From positions 16,074,501 to 16,138,500 of the forward strand of contig NW_027478159.1 of NCBI RefSeq assembly GCF_051020975.1: DNA of 64,000 bases, given 5' to 3'. This document shows positions 1 through 10,007 of this stretch, piece after piece (position 1 is the stretch's first letter; each line of letters starts with the position of its first letter). A program made the position numbers and the translations under genes. The stretch comes from Osmia lignaria lignaria (taxonomy: Eukaryota > Arthropoda > Insecta > Hymenoptera > Megachilidae). The notes under the pieces are model-generated. The model was not told where the DNA came from. It did no database searches and saw only the letters and a program-made list of their open reading frames with translations.

Positions 1-25
1 ATAGCTCTCTTCGTTTCCGAGATAT
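1..25 (+). repeat. Truncated monomer at left window edge
   Basis: These are the last 25 bases of a monomer, starting in the ATAGCTC segment and running into CCGAGATAT. The cut is the window edge, not a biological end, so the array continues to the left. Confidence 0.95.
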
Positions 26-40
26 TTGCAGATTTATCTC
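19..40 (+). repeat. Short inverted repeat (hairpin) around TTGCAG
   Basis: GAGATA at 19-24 pairs with TATCTC at 35-40 around a 10-nt loop. Monomers with GCAGATATATCTC extend the stem to 7 bp (GAGATAT/ATATCTC) with an 8-nt loop. It is present in nearly all monomers and spans the start used here for counting units. Confidence 0.7.
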
Positions 41-53
41 AAGGGAAGGGGCC
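26..53 (+). repeat. Internal sub-repeat A of the monomer (28 nt)
   Basis: This segment aligns without gaps to the one starting 114 bp downstream (140-167), with 24 of 28 bases identical. The shared core is TGCAGA, TTATCTCAA and GGGGCC. In many monomers both copies can carry ATATCTC in place of TTATCTC. The pair shows that the monomer contains an old internal duplication. Confidence 0.9.
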
Positions 54-74
54 TGACGGACATATTTCGAGATA

Positions 75-106
75 TTTCTTCTTCTTGTTGTTCTTCTTCT
101 GCACAG
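75..106 (+). promoter_or_regulatory. Splice-acceptor-like polypyrimidine tract plus CAG
   Basis: Twenty-four of the 26 bases at 75-100 are pyrimidines, and GCACAG follows immediately. This matches the general form of a eukaryotic 3' splice site. The pattern recurs in almost every monomer, so any transcript through the array would carry a candidate acceptor about every 322 bases. Use in vivo cannot be judged from sequence. Confidence 0.35.
77..100 (+). repeat. 24-nt perfect mirror repeat, T/C triplets
   Basis: The tract reads TCT three times, TGT twice, then TCT three times. Read backwards on the same strand it is identical, so it is a mirror repeat and not an inverted repeat. It is nearly all pyrimidine, with two G. 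Pyrimidine-rich mirror repeats are the known class that can form intramolecular triplex (H-DNA). Whether 24 nt with two interruptions does so here is inference. It recurs in nearly every monomer; exceptions include units with CTTGATG, CCTGTTG or TGTGG in the centre. Confidence 0.9.
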
Positions 107-139
107 CTAAGCTGGAAGTGGCATTTGCGGCTCGCACTA

Positions 140-167
140 GTGCAGAGTTATCTCAAAGAAAGGGGCC
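140..167 (+). repeat. Internal sub-repeat B of the monomer (28 nt)
   Basis: Second copy of the 28-nt element, 114 bp after copy A. It differs from A at four bases (positions 1, 8, 18 and 20 of the element). Both copies are preceded by a GCTCGC motif: directly upstream here, and about 12 bp further away for copy A. Confidence 0.9.
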
Positions 168-200
168 ACGGTGTTTCTGTATCTCTATTATGTTGGTGCG

Positions 201-233
201 GCTTCGGAACTTTTAAATATCTTGATATATCTC
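201..233 (+). repeat. Internal sub-repeat C, weak third copy
   Basis: GCTTCG, 17 bases, then GATATATCTC. The same arrangement with the same 17-base spacer is found around copy A of the next unit (330-362, there GATTTATCTC, and GATATATCTC in many units). Identity outside the two boxes is low (about 5 of 17), so this third copy is less certain than A and B. Confidence 0.6.
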
Positions 234-237
234 GAGA
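224..237 (+). repeat. Overlapping palindromes GATATATC and TCTCGAGA
   Basis: Two perfect 8-bp palindromes overlap by two bases (224-231 and 230-237). The second holds a CTCGAG site. Type II monomers carry TCTCGAAA here and lose the second palindrome. A few units carry TCTCGGGA. Confidence 0.8.
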
Positions 238-252
238 ACTACGCATCTGATC

Positions 253-303
253 AAAAAATATCATAGAACATAAAAAGTAGGAAACTTAATTCTCTACAAA
301 AAA
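253..303 (+). repeat. A-tract segment with imperfect dyad
   Basis: A6 (253-258), A5 (272-276) and A6 (298-303) flank an imperfect 21-nt palindrome at 277-297 whose outer arms are GTAG and CTAC. This is the most AT-rich part of the monomer. The A-tract centres are about 18.5 and 26.5 bp apart, so they are not phased on a 10.5-bp helix. Confidence 0.7.
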
Positions 304-329
304 GGTCTCTTAACATTTTGCCATAGCTC

Positions 330-362
330 GCTTCGTTTCCGAGATATTTGCAGATTTATCTC
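330..362 (+). repeat. Sub-repeat A with its GCTTCG box (second unit)
   Basis: GCTTCG, 17 bases, then GATTTATCTC. It pairs with 201-233 in spacing and boxes. In the first unit the box is TCTTCG because that unit belongs to the GCTCTCTTCG variant class. Confidence 0.6.
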
Positions 363-669
363 AAGGGAAGGGGCCTAACGGACATATTTCGAGATATTTC
401 TTCTTCTTGTTGTTCTTCTTCTGCACAGCTAAGTTGGAAGTGGCATTTGCGGCTCGCACTAGTGCAGAGTTATCTCAAAGAAAGGGGCCACGGTGTTTCT
501 GTATCTCTATTATGTTGGTGCGGTTTCGGAACTTTTAAATATCTTGATATATCTCGAGAACTACGCATCTGATCAAAAAATATCATAGAACATAAAAAGT
601 AGGAAACTTAATTCTCTACAAATAAGGTCTCTTAACATTTTGCCATAGCTCGCTTCGTTTCCGAGATAT

Positions 670-1957
670 TTGCAGATATATCTCAAGGGAAGGGGCCTCA
701 CGGACATATTTCGAGATATTTCTTCTTCTTGTTGTTCTTCTTCTGCACAGCTAAGCTGGAAGTGGCATTTGCAGCTCGCAATAGTGCAGAGATATCTCAA
801 AGAAAGGGGCCACGGTGTTTCTGTATCTCTATTATGTTGGTGCGTCTTCGGAACTTTTAAATATCTCGATATATCTCGAAAACTACGCTTCTGATCAAAA
901 AATATCATAGAACATAAATTGTAGGAAACATAATTCTCTACAAAAAAGGTCTCTTAACATTTTGCCATAGCTCGCTTCGTTTCCGAGATATTTGCAGATA
1001 TATCTCAAGGGAAGGGGCCTGACGGACATATTTCGAGATATTTCTTCTTCTTGTTGTTCTTCTTCTGCACAGCTAAGCTGGAAGTGGCATTTACAGCTCG
1101 CAATAGTGCAGAGTTATCTCAAAGAAAGGGGCCACGGTGTTTCTGTATCTCTATTATGTTGGTGCGGCTTCGGAACTTTTAAATATCTTGATATATCTCG
1201 AGAACTACGCATCTGATCAAAAAATATCATAGAACATGAAAAGTAGGAAACTTAATTCTCTACAAAAAAGGTCTCTTAACATTTTGCCATAGCTCTCTTC
1301 GTTTCCGAGATATTTGCAGATTTATCTCAAGGGAAGGGGCCTGACGGACATATTTCGAGATATTTCTTCTTCTTGTTGTTCTTCTTCTGCACAGCTAAGC
1401 TGGAAGTGGCATTTGCAGCTCGCAATAGTGCAGAGTTATCTCAAAGAAAGGGGCCACGGTGTTTCTGTATCTCTATTATGTTGGTGCGGCTTCGGAACTT
1501 TTAAATATCATGATATATCTCGAGAACTACGCATCTGATCAAAAAATATCATAGAACATGAAAAGTAGGAAACTTAATTCTCTACAAAAAAGGTCTCTTA
1601 ACATTTTGCCATAGCTCTCTTCGTTTCCGAGATATTTGCAGATTTATCTCAAGGGAAGGGGCCTGACGGACATATTTCGAGATATTTCTTCTTCTTGTTG
1701 TTCTTCTTCTGCACAGCTAAGCTGGAAGTGGCATTTGCAGCTCGCAATAGTGCAGAGTTATCTCAAAGAAAGCGGCCACGGTGTTTCTGTATCTCTATTA
1801 TGTTGGTGCGGCTTCGGAACTTTTAAACATCTTGATATATCTCGAGAACTACGCGTCTGATCAAAAAATATCATAGAACATAAAAAGTAGGAAACTTAAT
1901 TCTCTACAAAAAAGGTCTCTTAACATTTTGCCATAGCTCGCTTCGTTTCCGAGATAT
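670..1957 (+). repeat. Single 4-unit set, same type as 15159-19022
   Basis: Four units in the order: GTGCGTCTTCGG with type II tail; CATTTACAGC with ACATGAAAAG tail; AAATATCATGATA; AAAGCGGCC with AAACATC and CGCGTCTG. The same order is repeated three times at 15159-19022. The first unit here has a different front (CCTCACGG, GCAGAGATATCTC). Confidence 0.8.
919..943 (+). repeat. TTGTAG...CTACAA dyad (type II tail)
   Basis: In monomers with the ACATAAATTG tail the arms of the dyad extend to a perfect 6 bp: TTGTAG at 919-924 and CTACAA at 938-943, with a partly symmetric 13-nt centre. Type I tails (AAAAAGTAGG) have lost the outer TT. Very similar TTGTAG...CTACAA dyads are something I recall from repeats of many insects; this is memory, not a search. 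Confidence 0.6.
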
Positions 1958-2923
1958 TTGCAGATTTATCTCAAGGGAAGGGGCCTAACGGACATATTTC
2001 GAGATATTTCTTCTTCTTGTTGTTCTTCTTCTGCACAGCTAAGTTGGAAGTGGCATTTGCGGCTCGCACTAGTGCAGAGTTATCTCAAAGAAAGGGGCCA
2101 CGGTGTTTCTGTATCTCTATTATGTTGGTGCGGCTTCGGAACTTTTAAATATCTTGATATATCTCGAGAACTACGCATCTGATCAAAAAATATCATAGAA
2201 CATAAAAAGTAGGAAACTTAATTCTCTACAAAAAAGGTCTCTTAACATTTTGCCATAACTCGCTTCGTTTCCGAGATATTTGCAGATTTATCTCAAGGGA
2301 AGGGGCCTAACGGACATATTTCGAGATATTTCTTCTTCCTGTTGTTCTTCTTCTGCACAGCTAAGTTGGAAGTGGCATTTGCGGCTCGCACTAGTGCAGA
2401 GTTATCTCAAAGAAAGGGGCCACGGTGTTTCTGTATCTCTATTATGTTGGTGCGGTTTCGGAACTTTTAAATATCTTGATATATCTCGAGAACTACGCAT
2501 CTGATCAAAAAATATCATAGAACATAAAAAGTAGGAAACTTAATTCTCTACAAACAAGGTCTCTTAACATTTTGCCATAGCTCGCTTCGTTTCCTAGATA
2601 TTTGCAGATATATCTCAAGGGAAGGGGCCTCACGGACATATTTCGAGATATTTCTTCTTCTTGTTGTTCTTCTTCTGCACAGCTAAGTTGGAAGTGGCAT
2701 TTGCGGCTCGCACTAGTGCAGAGTTATCTCAAAGAAAGGGGCCACGGTGTTTCTGTATCTCTATTATGTTGGTGCGGTTTCGGAACTTTTAAATATCTTG
2801 ATATATCTCGAGAACTACGCATCTGATCAAAAAATATCATAGAACATAAAAAGTAGGAAACTTAATTCTCTACAAACAAGGTCTCTTAACATTTTGCCAT
2901 AGCTCGCTTCGTTTCCTAGATAT

Positions 2924-5499
2924 TTGCAGATATATCTCAAGGGAAGGGGCCTCACGGACATATTTCGAGATATTTCTTCTTCTTGTTGTTCTTCTTCTGC
3001 ACAGCTAAGCTGGAAGTGGCATTTGCAGCTCGCAATGGTGCAGAGATATCTCAAAGAAAGGGGCCACGGTGTTTCTGTATCTCTATTATGTTGGTGCGGC
3101 TTCGGAACTTTTAAATATCTTGATATATCTCGAGAACTACGCGTCTGATCAAAAAATATCATAGAACATAAAAAGTAGGAAACTTAATTCTCTACAAAAA
3201 AGGTCTCTTAATATTTTGCAATAGCTCGCTTCGTTTCCGAGATATTTGCAGATTTATCTCAAGGGAAGGGGCCTAACGGACATATTTCGAGATATTTCTT
3301 CTTCTTGATGTTCTTCTTCTGCACAGCTAAACCGGAAGTGGCATTTCCAGCTCGCAATAGTGCAGAGTTATCTCAAAGAAAGGGGCCACGGTGTTTCTGT
3401 ATCTCTATTATGTTGGTGCGGCTTCGGAACTTTTAAATATCTTGATATATCTCGAGAACTACGCATCTGATCAAAAAATATCATAGAACATAAAAAGTAG
3501 GAAACTTAATTCTCTACAAAAAAGGTCTCTTAACATTTTGCCATAGCTCGCTTCGTTTCCGAGATATTTGCAGATTTATCTCAAGGGAAGGGGCCTGACG
3601 GACATATTTCGAGATATTCCTTCTTCTTGTTGTTCTTCTTCTGCACAGCTAAGCTGGAAGTGGCATTTGCGGCTCGCACTAGTGCAGAGTTATCTCAAAG
3701 AAAGGGGCCACGGTGTTTCTGTATCTCTATTATGTTGGTGCGGCTTCGGAACTTTTAAATATCTTGATATATCTCGGGAACTACGCATCTGATCAAAAAA
3801 TATCATAGAACATAAAAAGTAGGAAACTTAATTCTCTTCCAAAAATGTCTCTTAACATTTTGCCATAGCTCGCTTCGTTTCCGAGATATTTGCAGATATA
3901 TCTCAAGGGAAGGGGCCTCACGGACATATTTCGAGATATTTCTTCTTCTTGTTGTTCTTCTTCTGCACAGCTAAGCCGGAAGTGGCATTTGCAGCTCGCA
4001 ATAGTGCAGAGTTATCTCAAAGAAAGGGGCCACGGTGTTTCTGTATCTCTATTATGTTGGTGCGGCTTCGGAACTTTTAAATATCTTGATATATCTCGAG
4101 AACTACGCATCTGATCAAAAAATATCATACAACATAAAAAGTAGGAAACTTAATTCTCTACAAAAAAGGTCTGTTAACATTTTGCCATAGCTCGCTTCGT
4201 TTCCGAGATATTTGCAGATTCATCTCAAGGGAAGGGGTCTGACGGACATATTTCGAGATATTTCTTCTTCTTGTTGTTCTTCTTCTGCACATCTAAGCTC
4301 GAAGTGGCATTTGCAGCTCGCAATAGTGCAGAGTTATCTCAAAGAAAGGGGCCACGGTGTTTCTGTATCTCTATTATGTTGGTGCGGCTTCGGAACTTTT
4401 AAATATCTCGATATATCTCGAAAACTACGCTTCTGATCAAAAAATATCATACAACATAAAAAGTAGGAAACTTAATTCTCTACAAAAAAGGTCTCTTAAC
4501 ATTTTGCCATAGCTCGCTTCGTTTCCGAGATATTTGCAGATTCATCTCAAGGGAAGGGGTCTGACGGACATATTTCGAGATATTTCTTCTTCTTGTTGTT
4601 CTTCTTCTGCACAGCTAAGCTGGAAGTGGCATTTGCGGCTCGCACTAGTGCAGAGTTATCTCAAAGAAAGGGGCCACGGTGTTTCTGTATCTCTATTATG
4701 TTGGTGCGGCTTCGGAACTTTTAAATATCTTGATATATCTCGAGAACTACGCATCTGATCAAAAAATATCATGGAACATAAAAAGTAGGAAACTTAATTC
4801 TCTACAAAAAAGGTCTCTTAACATTTTGCCATAGCTCGCTTCGTTTCCGAGATATTTGCAGATTTATCTCAAGGGAAGGGGCCTAACGGACATATTTCGA
4901 GATATTTCTTCTTCTTGTTGTTCTTCTTCTGCACAGCTAAGTTGGAAGTGGCATTTGCGGCTCGCACTAGTGCAGAGTTATCTCAAAGAAAGGGGCCACG
5001 GTGTTTCTGTATCTCTATTATGTTGGTGCGGCTTCGGAACTTTTAAATATCTTGATATATCTCGAGAACTACGCATCTGATCAAAAAATATCATAGAACA
5101 TAAAAAGTAGGAAACTTAATTCTCTACAAAAAAGGTCTCTTAACATTTTGCCATAGCTCGCTTCGTTTCCGAGATATTTGCAGATTTATCTCAAGGGAAG
5201 GGGCCTAACGGACATATTTCGAGATATTTCTTCTTCTTGTTGTTCTTCTTCTGCACAGCTAAGTTGGAAGTGGCATTTGCGGCTCGCACTAGTGCAGAGT
5301 TATCTCAAAGAAAGGGGCCACGGTGTTTCTGTATCTCTATTATGTTGGTGCGGTTTCGGAACTTTTAAATATCTTGATATATCTCGAGAACTACGCATCT
5401 GATCAAAAAATATCATAGAACATAAAAAGTAGGAAACTTAATTCTCTACAAACAAGGTCTCTTAACATTTTGCCATAGCTCGCTTCGTTTCCTAGATAT
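2924..5499 (+). repeat. HOR block I, copy 1 (8 units, 2576 bp)
   Basis: The order is: CAATGGTGCAGAGATATCTC unit; CTTGATGTTC unit preceded by TTAATATTTTGCAATAG; GATATTCCTTC unit with tail TCTTCCAAAAATG; AAGCCGGAAG unit; two GATTCATCTC units (the first with CACATCTAAGCTCG and type II tail, the second with a GGCTCGCACTAGTG rear and CATGGAACAT tail); then two CCTAACGG units. The first four are constant in later copies and the rest vary in number. Confidence 0.9.
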
Positions 5500-7753
5500 T
5501 TGCAGATATATCTCAAGGGAAGGGGCCTCACGGACATATTTCGAGATATTTCTTCTTCTTGTTGTTCTTCTTCTGCACAGCTAAGCTGGAAGTGGCATTT
5601 GCAGCTCGCAATGGTGCAGAGATATCTCAAAGAAAGGGGCCACGGTGTTTCTGTATCTCTATTATGTTGGTGCGGCTTCGGAACTTTTAAATATCTTGAT
5701 ATATCTCGAGAACTACGCGTCTGATCAAAAAATATCATAGAACATAAAAAGTAGGAAACTTAATTCTCTACAAAAAAGGTCTCTTAATATTTTGCAATAG
5801 CTCGCTTCGTTTCCGAGATATTTGCAGATTTATCTCAAGGGAAGGGGCCTAACGGACATATTTCGAGATATTTCTTCTTCTTGATGTTCTTCTTCTGCAC
5901 AGCTAAACCGGAAGTGGCATTTCCAGCTCGCAATAGTGCAGAGTTATCTCAAAGAAAGGGGCCACGGTGTTTCTGTATCTCTATTATGTTGGTGCGGCTT
6001 CGGAACTTTTAAATATCTTGATATATCTCGAGAACTACGCATCTGATCAAAAAATATCATAGAACATAAAAAGTAGGAAACTTAATTCTCTACAAAAAAG
6101 GTCTCTTAACATTTTGCCATAGCTCGCTTCGTTTCCGAGATATTTGCAGATTTATCTCAAGGGAAGGGGCCTGACGGACATATTTCGAGATATTCCTTCT
6201 TCTTGTTGTTCTTCTTCTGCACAGCTAAGCTGGAAGTGGCATTTGCGGCTCGCACTAGTGCAGAGTTATCTCAAAGAAAGGGGCCACGGTGTTTCTGTAT
6301 CTCTATTATGTTGGTGCGGCTTCGGAACTTTTAAATATCTTGATATATCTCGGGAACTACGCATCTGATCAAAAAATATCATAGAACATAAAAAGTAGGA
6401 AACTTAATTCTCTTCCAAAAATGTCTCTTAACATTTTGCCATAGCTCGCTTCGTTTCCGAGATATTTGCAGATATATCTCAAGGGAAGGGGCCTCACGGA
6501 CATATTTCGAGATATTTCTTCTTCTTGTTGTTCTTCTTCTGCACAGCTAAGCCGGAAGTGGCATTTGCAGCTCGCAATAGTGCAGAGTTATCTCAAAGAA
6601 AGGGGCCACGGTGTTTCTGTATCTCTATTATGTTGGTGCGGCTTCGGAACTTTTAAATATCTTGATATATCTCGAGAACTACGCATCTGATCAAAAACTA
6701 TCATAGAACATGAAAAGTAGGAAACTTAATTCTCTACAAAAAAGGTCTCTTAACATTTTGCCATAGCTCTCTTCGTTTCCGAGATATTTGCAGATTTATC
6801 TCAAGGGGAGGGGCCTGACGGACATATTTCGAGATATTTCTTCTTCTTGTTGTTCTTCTTCTGCACAGCTAAGCTGGAAGTGGCATTTGCGGCTCGCACT
6901 AGTGCAGAGTTATCTCAAAGAAAGGGGCCACGGTGTTTCTGTATCTCTATTATGTTGGTGCGGCTTCGGAACTTTTAAATATCTTGATATATCTCGAGAA
7001 CTACGCATCTGATCAAAAAATATCATAGAACATAAAAAGTAGGAAACTTAATTCTCTACAAAAAAGGTCTCTTAACATTTTGCCATAGCTCGCTTCGTTT
7101 CCGAGATATTTGCAGATTTATCTCAAGGGGAGGGGCCTGACGGACATATTTCGAGATATTTCTTCTTCTTGTTGTTCTTCTTCTGCACAGCTAAGCTGGA
7201 AGTGGCATTTGCGGCTCGCACTAGTGCAGAGTTATCTCAAAGAAAGGGGCCACGGTGTTTCTGTATCTCTATTATGTTGGTGCGGCTTCGGAACTTTTAA
7301 ATATCTTGATATATCTCGAGAACTACGCATCTGATCAAAAAATATCATAGAACATAAAAAGTAGGAAACTTAATTCTCTACAAAAAAGGTCTCTTAACAT
7401 TTTGCCATAGCTCGCTTCGTTTCCGAGATATTTGCAGATATATCTCAAGGGAAGGGGCCTCACGGACATATTTCGAGATATTTCTTCTTCTTGTTGTTCT
7501 TCTTCTGCACAGCTAAGTTGGAAGTGGCATTTGCGGCTCGCACTAGTGCAGAGTTATCTCAAAGAAAGGGGCCACGGTGTTTCTGTATCTCTATTATGTT
7601 GGTGCGGTTTCGGAACTTTTAAATATCTTGATATATCTCGAGAACTACGCATCTGATCAAAAAATATCATAGAACATAAAAAGTAGGAAACTTAATTCTC
7701 TACAAACAAGGTCTCTTAACATTTTGCCATAGCTCGCTTCGTTTCCTAGATAT
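5500..7753 (+). repeat. HOR block I, copy 2 (7 units, 2254 bp)
   Basis: Same first four units as copy 1, then three GGCTCGCACTAGTG units instead of four trailing units. The tail of its fourth unit reads CAAAAACTATCATAG with ACATGAAAAG, a form found again after the unit at 11617. Confidence 0.9.
6788..7431 (+). repeat. Local duplication of one monomer
   Basis: The two adjacent units at 6788 and 7110 both carry CTCAAGGGGAGGGGCC, where other units have CTCAAGGGAAGG. I saw this variant nowhere else in the window, so the pair most likely arose by duplication of a single unit. Confidence 0.75.
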
Positions 7754-10007
7754 TTGCAGATATATCTCAAGGGAAGGGGCCTCACGGACATATTTCGAGA
7801 TATTTCTTCTTCTTGTTGTTCTTCTTCTGCACAGCTAAGCTGGAAGTGGCATTTGCAGCTCGCAATGGTGCAGAGATATCTCAAAGAAAGGGGCCACGGT
7901 GTTTCTGTATCTCTATTATGTTGGTGCGGCTTCGGAACTTTTAAATATCTTGATATATCTCGAGAACTACGCGTCTGATCAAAAAATATCATAGAACATA
8001 AAAAGTAGGAAACTTAATTCTCTACAAAAAAGGTCTCTTAATATTTTGCAATAGCTCGCTTCGTTTCCGAGATATTTGCAGATTTATCTCAAGGGAAGGG
8101 GCCTAACGGACATATTTCGAGATATTTCTTCTTCTTGATGTTCTTCTTCTGCACAGCTAAACCGGAAGTGGCATTTCGAGCTCGCAATAGTGCAGAGTTA
8201 TCTCAAAGAAAGGGGCCACGGTGTTTCTGTATCTCTATTATGTTGGTGCGGCTTCGGAACTTTTAAATATCTTGATATATCTCGAGAACTACGCATCTGA
8301 TCAAAAAATATCATAGAACATAAAAAGTAGGAAACTTAATTCTCTACAAAAAAGGTCTCTTAACATTTTGCCATAGCTCGCTTCGTTTCCGAGATATTTG
8401 CAGATTTATCTCAAGGGAAGGGGCCTGACGGACATATTTCGAGATATTCCTTCTTCTTGTTGTTCTTCTTCTGCACAGCTAAGCTGGAAGTGGCATTTGC
8501 GGCTCGCACTAGTGCAGAGTTATCTCAAAGAAAGGGGCCACGGTGTTTCTGTATCTCTATTATGTTGGTGCGGCTTCGGAACTTTTAAATATCTTGATAT
8601 ATCTCGGGAACTACGCATCTGATCAAAAAATATCATAGAACATAAAAAGTAGGAAACTTAATTCTCTTCCAAAAATGTCTCTTAACATTTTGCCATAGCT
8701 CGCTTCGTTTCCGAGATATTTGCAGATATATCTCAAGGGAAGGGGCCTCACGGACATATTTCGAGATATTTCTTCTTCTTGTTGTTCTTCTTCTGCACAG
8801 CTAAGCCGGAAGTGGCATTTGCAGCTCGCAATAGTGCAGAGTTATCTCAAAGAAAGGGGCCACGGTGTTTCTGTATCTCTATTATGTTGGTGCGGCTTCG
8901 GAACTTTTAAATATCTTGATATATCTCGAGAACTACGCATCTGATCAAAAAATATCATACAACATAAAAAGTAGGAAACTTAATTCTCTACAAAAAAGGT
9001 CTGTTAACATTTTGCCATAGCTCGCTTCGTTTCCGAGATATTTGCAGATTCATCTCAAGGGAAGGGGTCTGACGGACATATTTCGAGATATTTCTTCTTC
9101 TTGTTGTTCTTCTTCTGCACAGCTAAGCTGGAAGTGGCATTTGCGGCTCGCACTAGTGCAGAGTTATCTCAAAGAAAGGGGCCACGGTGTTTCTGTATCT
9201 CTATTATGTTGGTGCGGCTTCGGAACTTTTAAATATCTTGATATATCTCGAGAACTACGCATCTGATCAAAAAATATCATGGAACATAAAAAGTAGGAAA
9301 CTTAATTCTCTACAAAAAAGGTCTCTTAACATTTTGCCATAGCTCGCTTCGTTTCCGAGATATTTGCAGATTTATCTCAAGGGAAGGGGCCTAACGGACA
9401 TATTTCGAGATATTTCTTCTTCTTGTTGTTCTTCTTCTGCACAGCTAAGTTGGAAGTGGCATTTGCGGCTCGCACTAGTGCAGAGTTATCTCAAAGAAAG
9501 GGGCCACGGTGTTTCTGTATCTCTATTATGTTGGTGCGGCTTCGGAACTTTTAAATATCTTGATATATCTCGAGAACTACGCATCTGATCAAAAAATATC
9601 ATAGAACATAAAAAGTAGGAAACTTAATTCTCTACAAAAAAGGTCTCTTAACATTTTGCCATAGCTCGCTTCGTTTCCGAGATATTTGCAGATTTATCTC
9701 AAGGGAAGGGGCCTAACGGACATATTTCGAGATATTTCTTCTTCTTGTTGTTCTTCTTCTGCACAGCTAAGTTGGAAGTGGCATTTGCGGCTCGCACTAG
9801 TGCAGAGTTATCTCAAAGAAAGGGGCCACGGTGTTTCTGTATCTCTATTATGTTGGTGCGGTTTCGGAACTTTTAAATATCTTGATATATCTCGAGAACT
9901 ACGCATCTGATCAAAAAATATCATAGAACATAAAAAGTAGGAAACTTAATTCTCTACAAACAAGGTCTCTTAACATTTTGCCATAGCTCGCTTCGTTTCC
10001 TAGATAT
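7754..10007 (+). repeat. HOR block I, copy 3 (7 units, 2254 bp)
   Basis: Same four-unit core, then one GATTCATCTC unit with CATGGAACAT tail (as at 4534) and two CCTAACGG units. Compared with copy 1 it lacks the type II GATTCATCTC unit. Its second unit has a private CATTTCGAGC where the other copies have CATTTCCAGC. Confidence 0.9.

Larger units (their letters stand above)
26..347 (+). repeat. Reference monomer (first complete unit)
   Basis: The order within the unit is as follows. First comes TTGCAG with a TTATCTCAAGG element and GGGGCCTGACGG. A CATATTTCGAGATATTTC segment leads into a T/C-rich mirror repeat ending in GCACAG. Next are CTGGAAGTGGCATTTG and a GCTCGCACTAGTG segment, then a second TTATCTCAAAG element with GGGGCCACGG. 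A well-conserved stretch follows through TATTATGTTGGTGCGG. The unit ends with CTTCGGAACTTTTAAATATC, GATATATCTCGAG, TGATCA, three A-tracts and CCATAGCTCGCTTCG. The frame from the TTG at 26 stays open for 74 codons, but this is judged non-coding: the start is not ATG, 322 is not a multiple of 3, and the variants are mostly amino-acid-changing. Confidence 0.95.
1..2923 (+). repeat. Leading segment, units 1-9
   Basis: Units 1, 2 and 7-9 are mostly the GGCTCGCACTAGTG class with type I tails. Units 3-6 are a 4-unit set. Unit 8 carries two rare variants, CCATAACTCG upstream (2266) and CTTCCTGTTG, which return together in the unit at 12583. Units 7, 8 and 10 therefore correspond to units 39, 40 and 41. 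Unit 9 (2602) combines a CCTAGATATTTG/CCTCACGG front with a GGCTCGCACTAGTG rear and is a likely hybrid. Confidence 0.8.

Noticed and set aside
26..250. A 74-residue protein encoded in each monomer (forward strand)
   Set aside because: The start is TTG, not ATG. The differences between monomer types mostly change amino acids. The monomer length is not a multiple of 3, and the frame recurs only because the DNA is copied. No domain is recognisable; the serine and cysteine run is the T/C triplet tract.
201..260. TATA-type promoter at CTTTTAAATATC
   Set aside because: It is only an AT-rich stretch with no supporting initiator, downstream gene or distinctive context. It is present in every monomer.
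253..303. Phased A-tract bent DNA
   Set aside because: There are three A-tracts, but their centres are about 18.5 and 26.5 bp apart, not multiples of 10.5. Strong intrinsic curvature is not supported by spacing alone.
330..346. CENP-B box in CTTCGTTTCCGAGATAT
   Set aside because: It begins with TTCG but lacks the required A and CGGG at the later positions of the known box. The other TTCG sites of the monomer also fail.
573..908. Antisense 111-residue reading frame, also at 2827, 5403, 7657, 9911, 12808 and 46937
   Set aside because: It is open only where particular variants remove a stop (GAGATATCTC instead of GAGTTATCTC, or AGAGTAATCTC at 46937). It crosses a monomer boundary and has no domain signal. 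It is a by-product of repeat variation.
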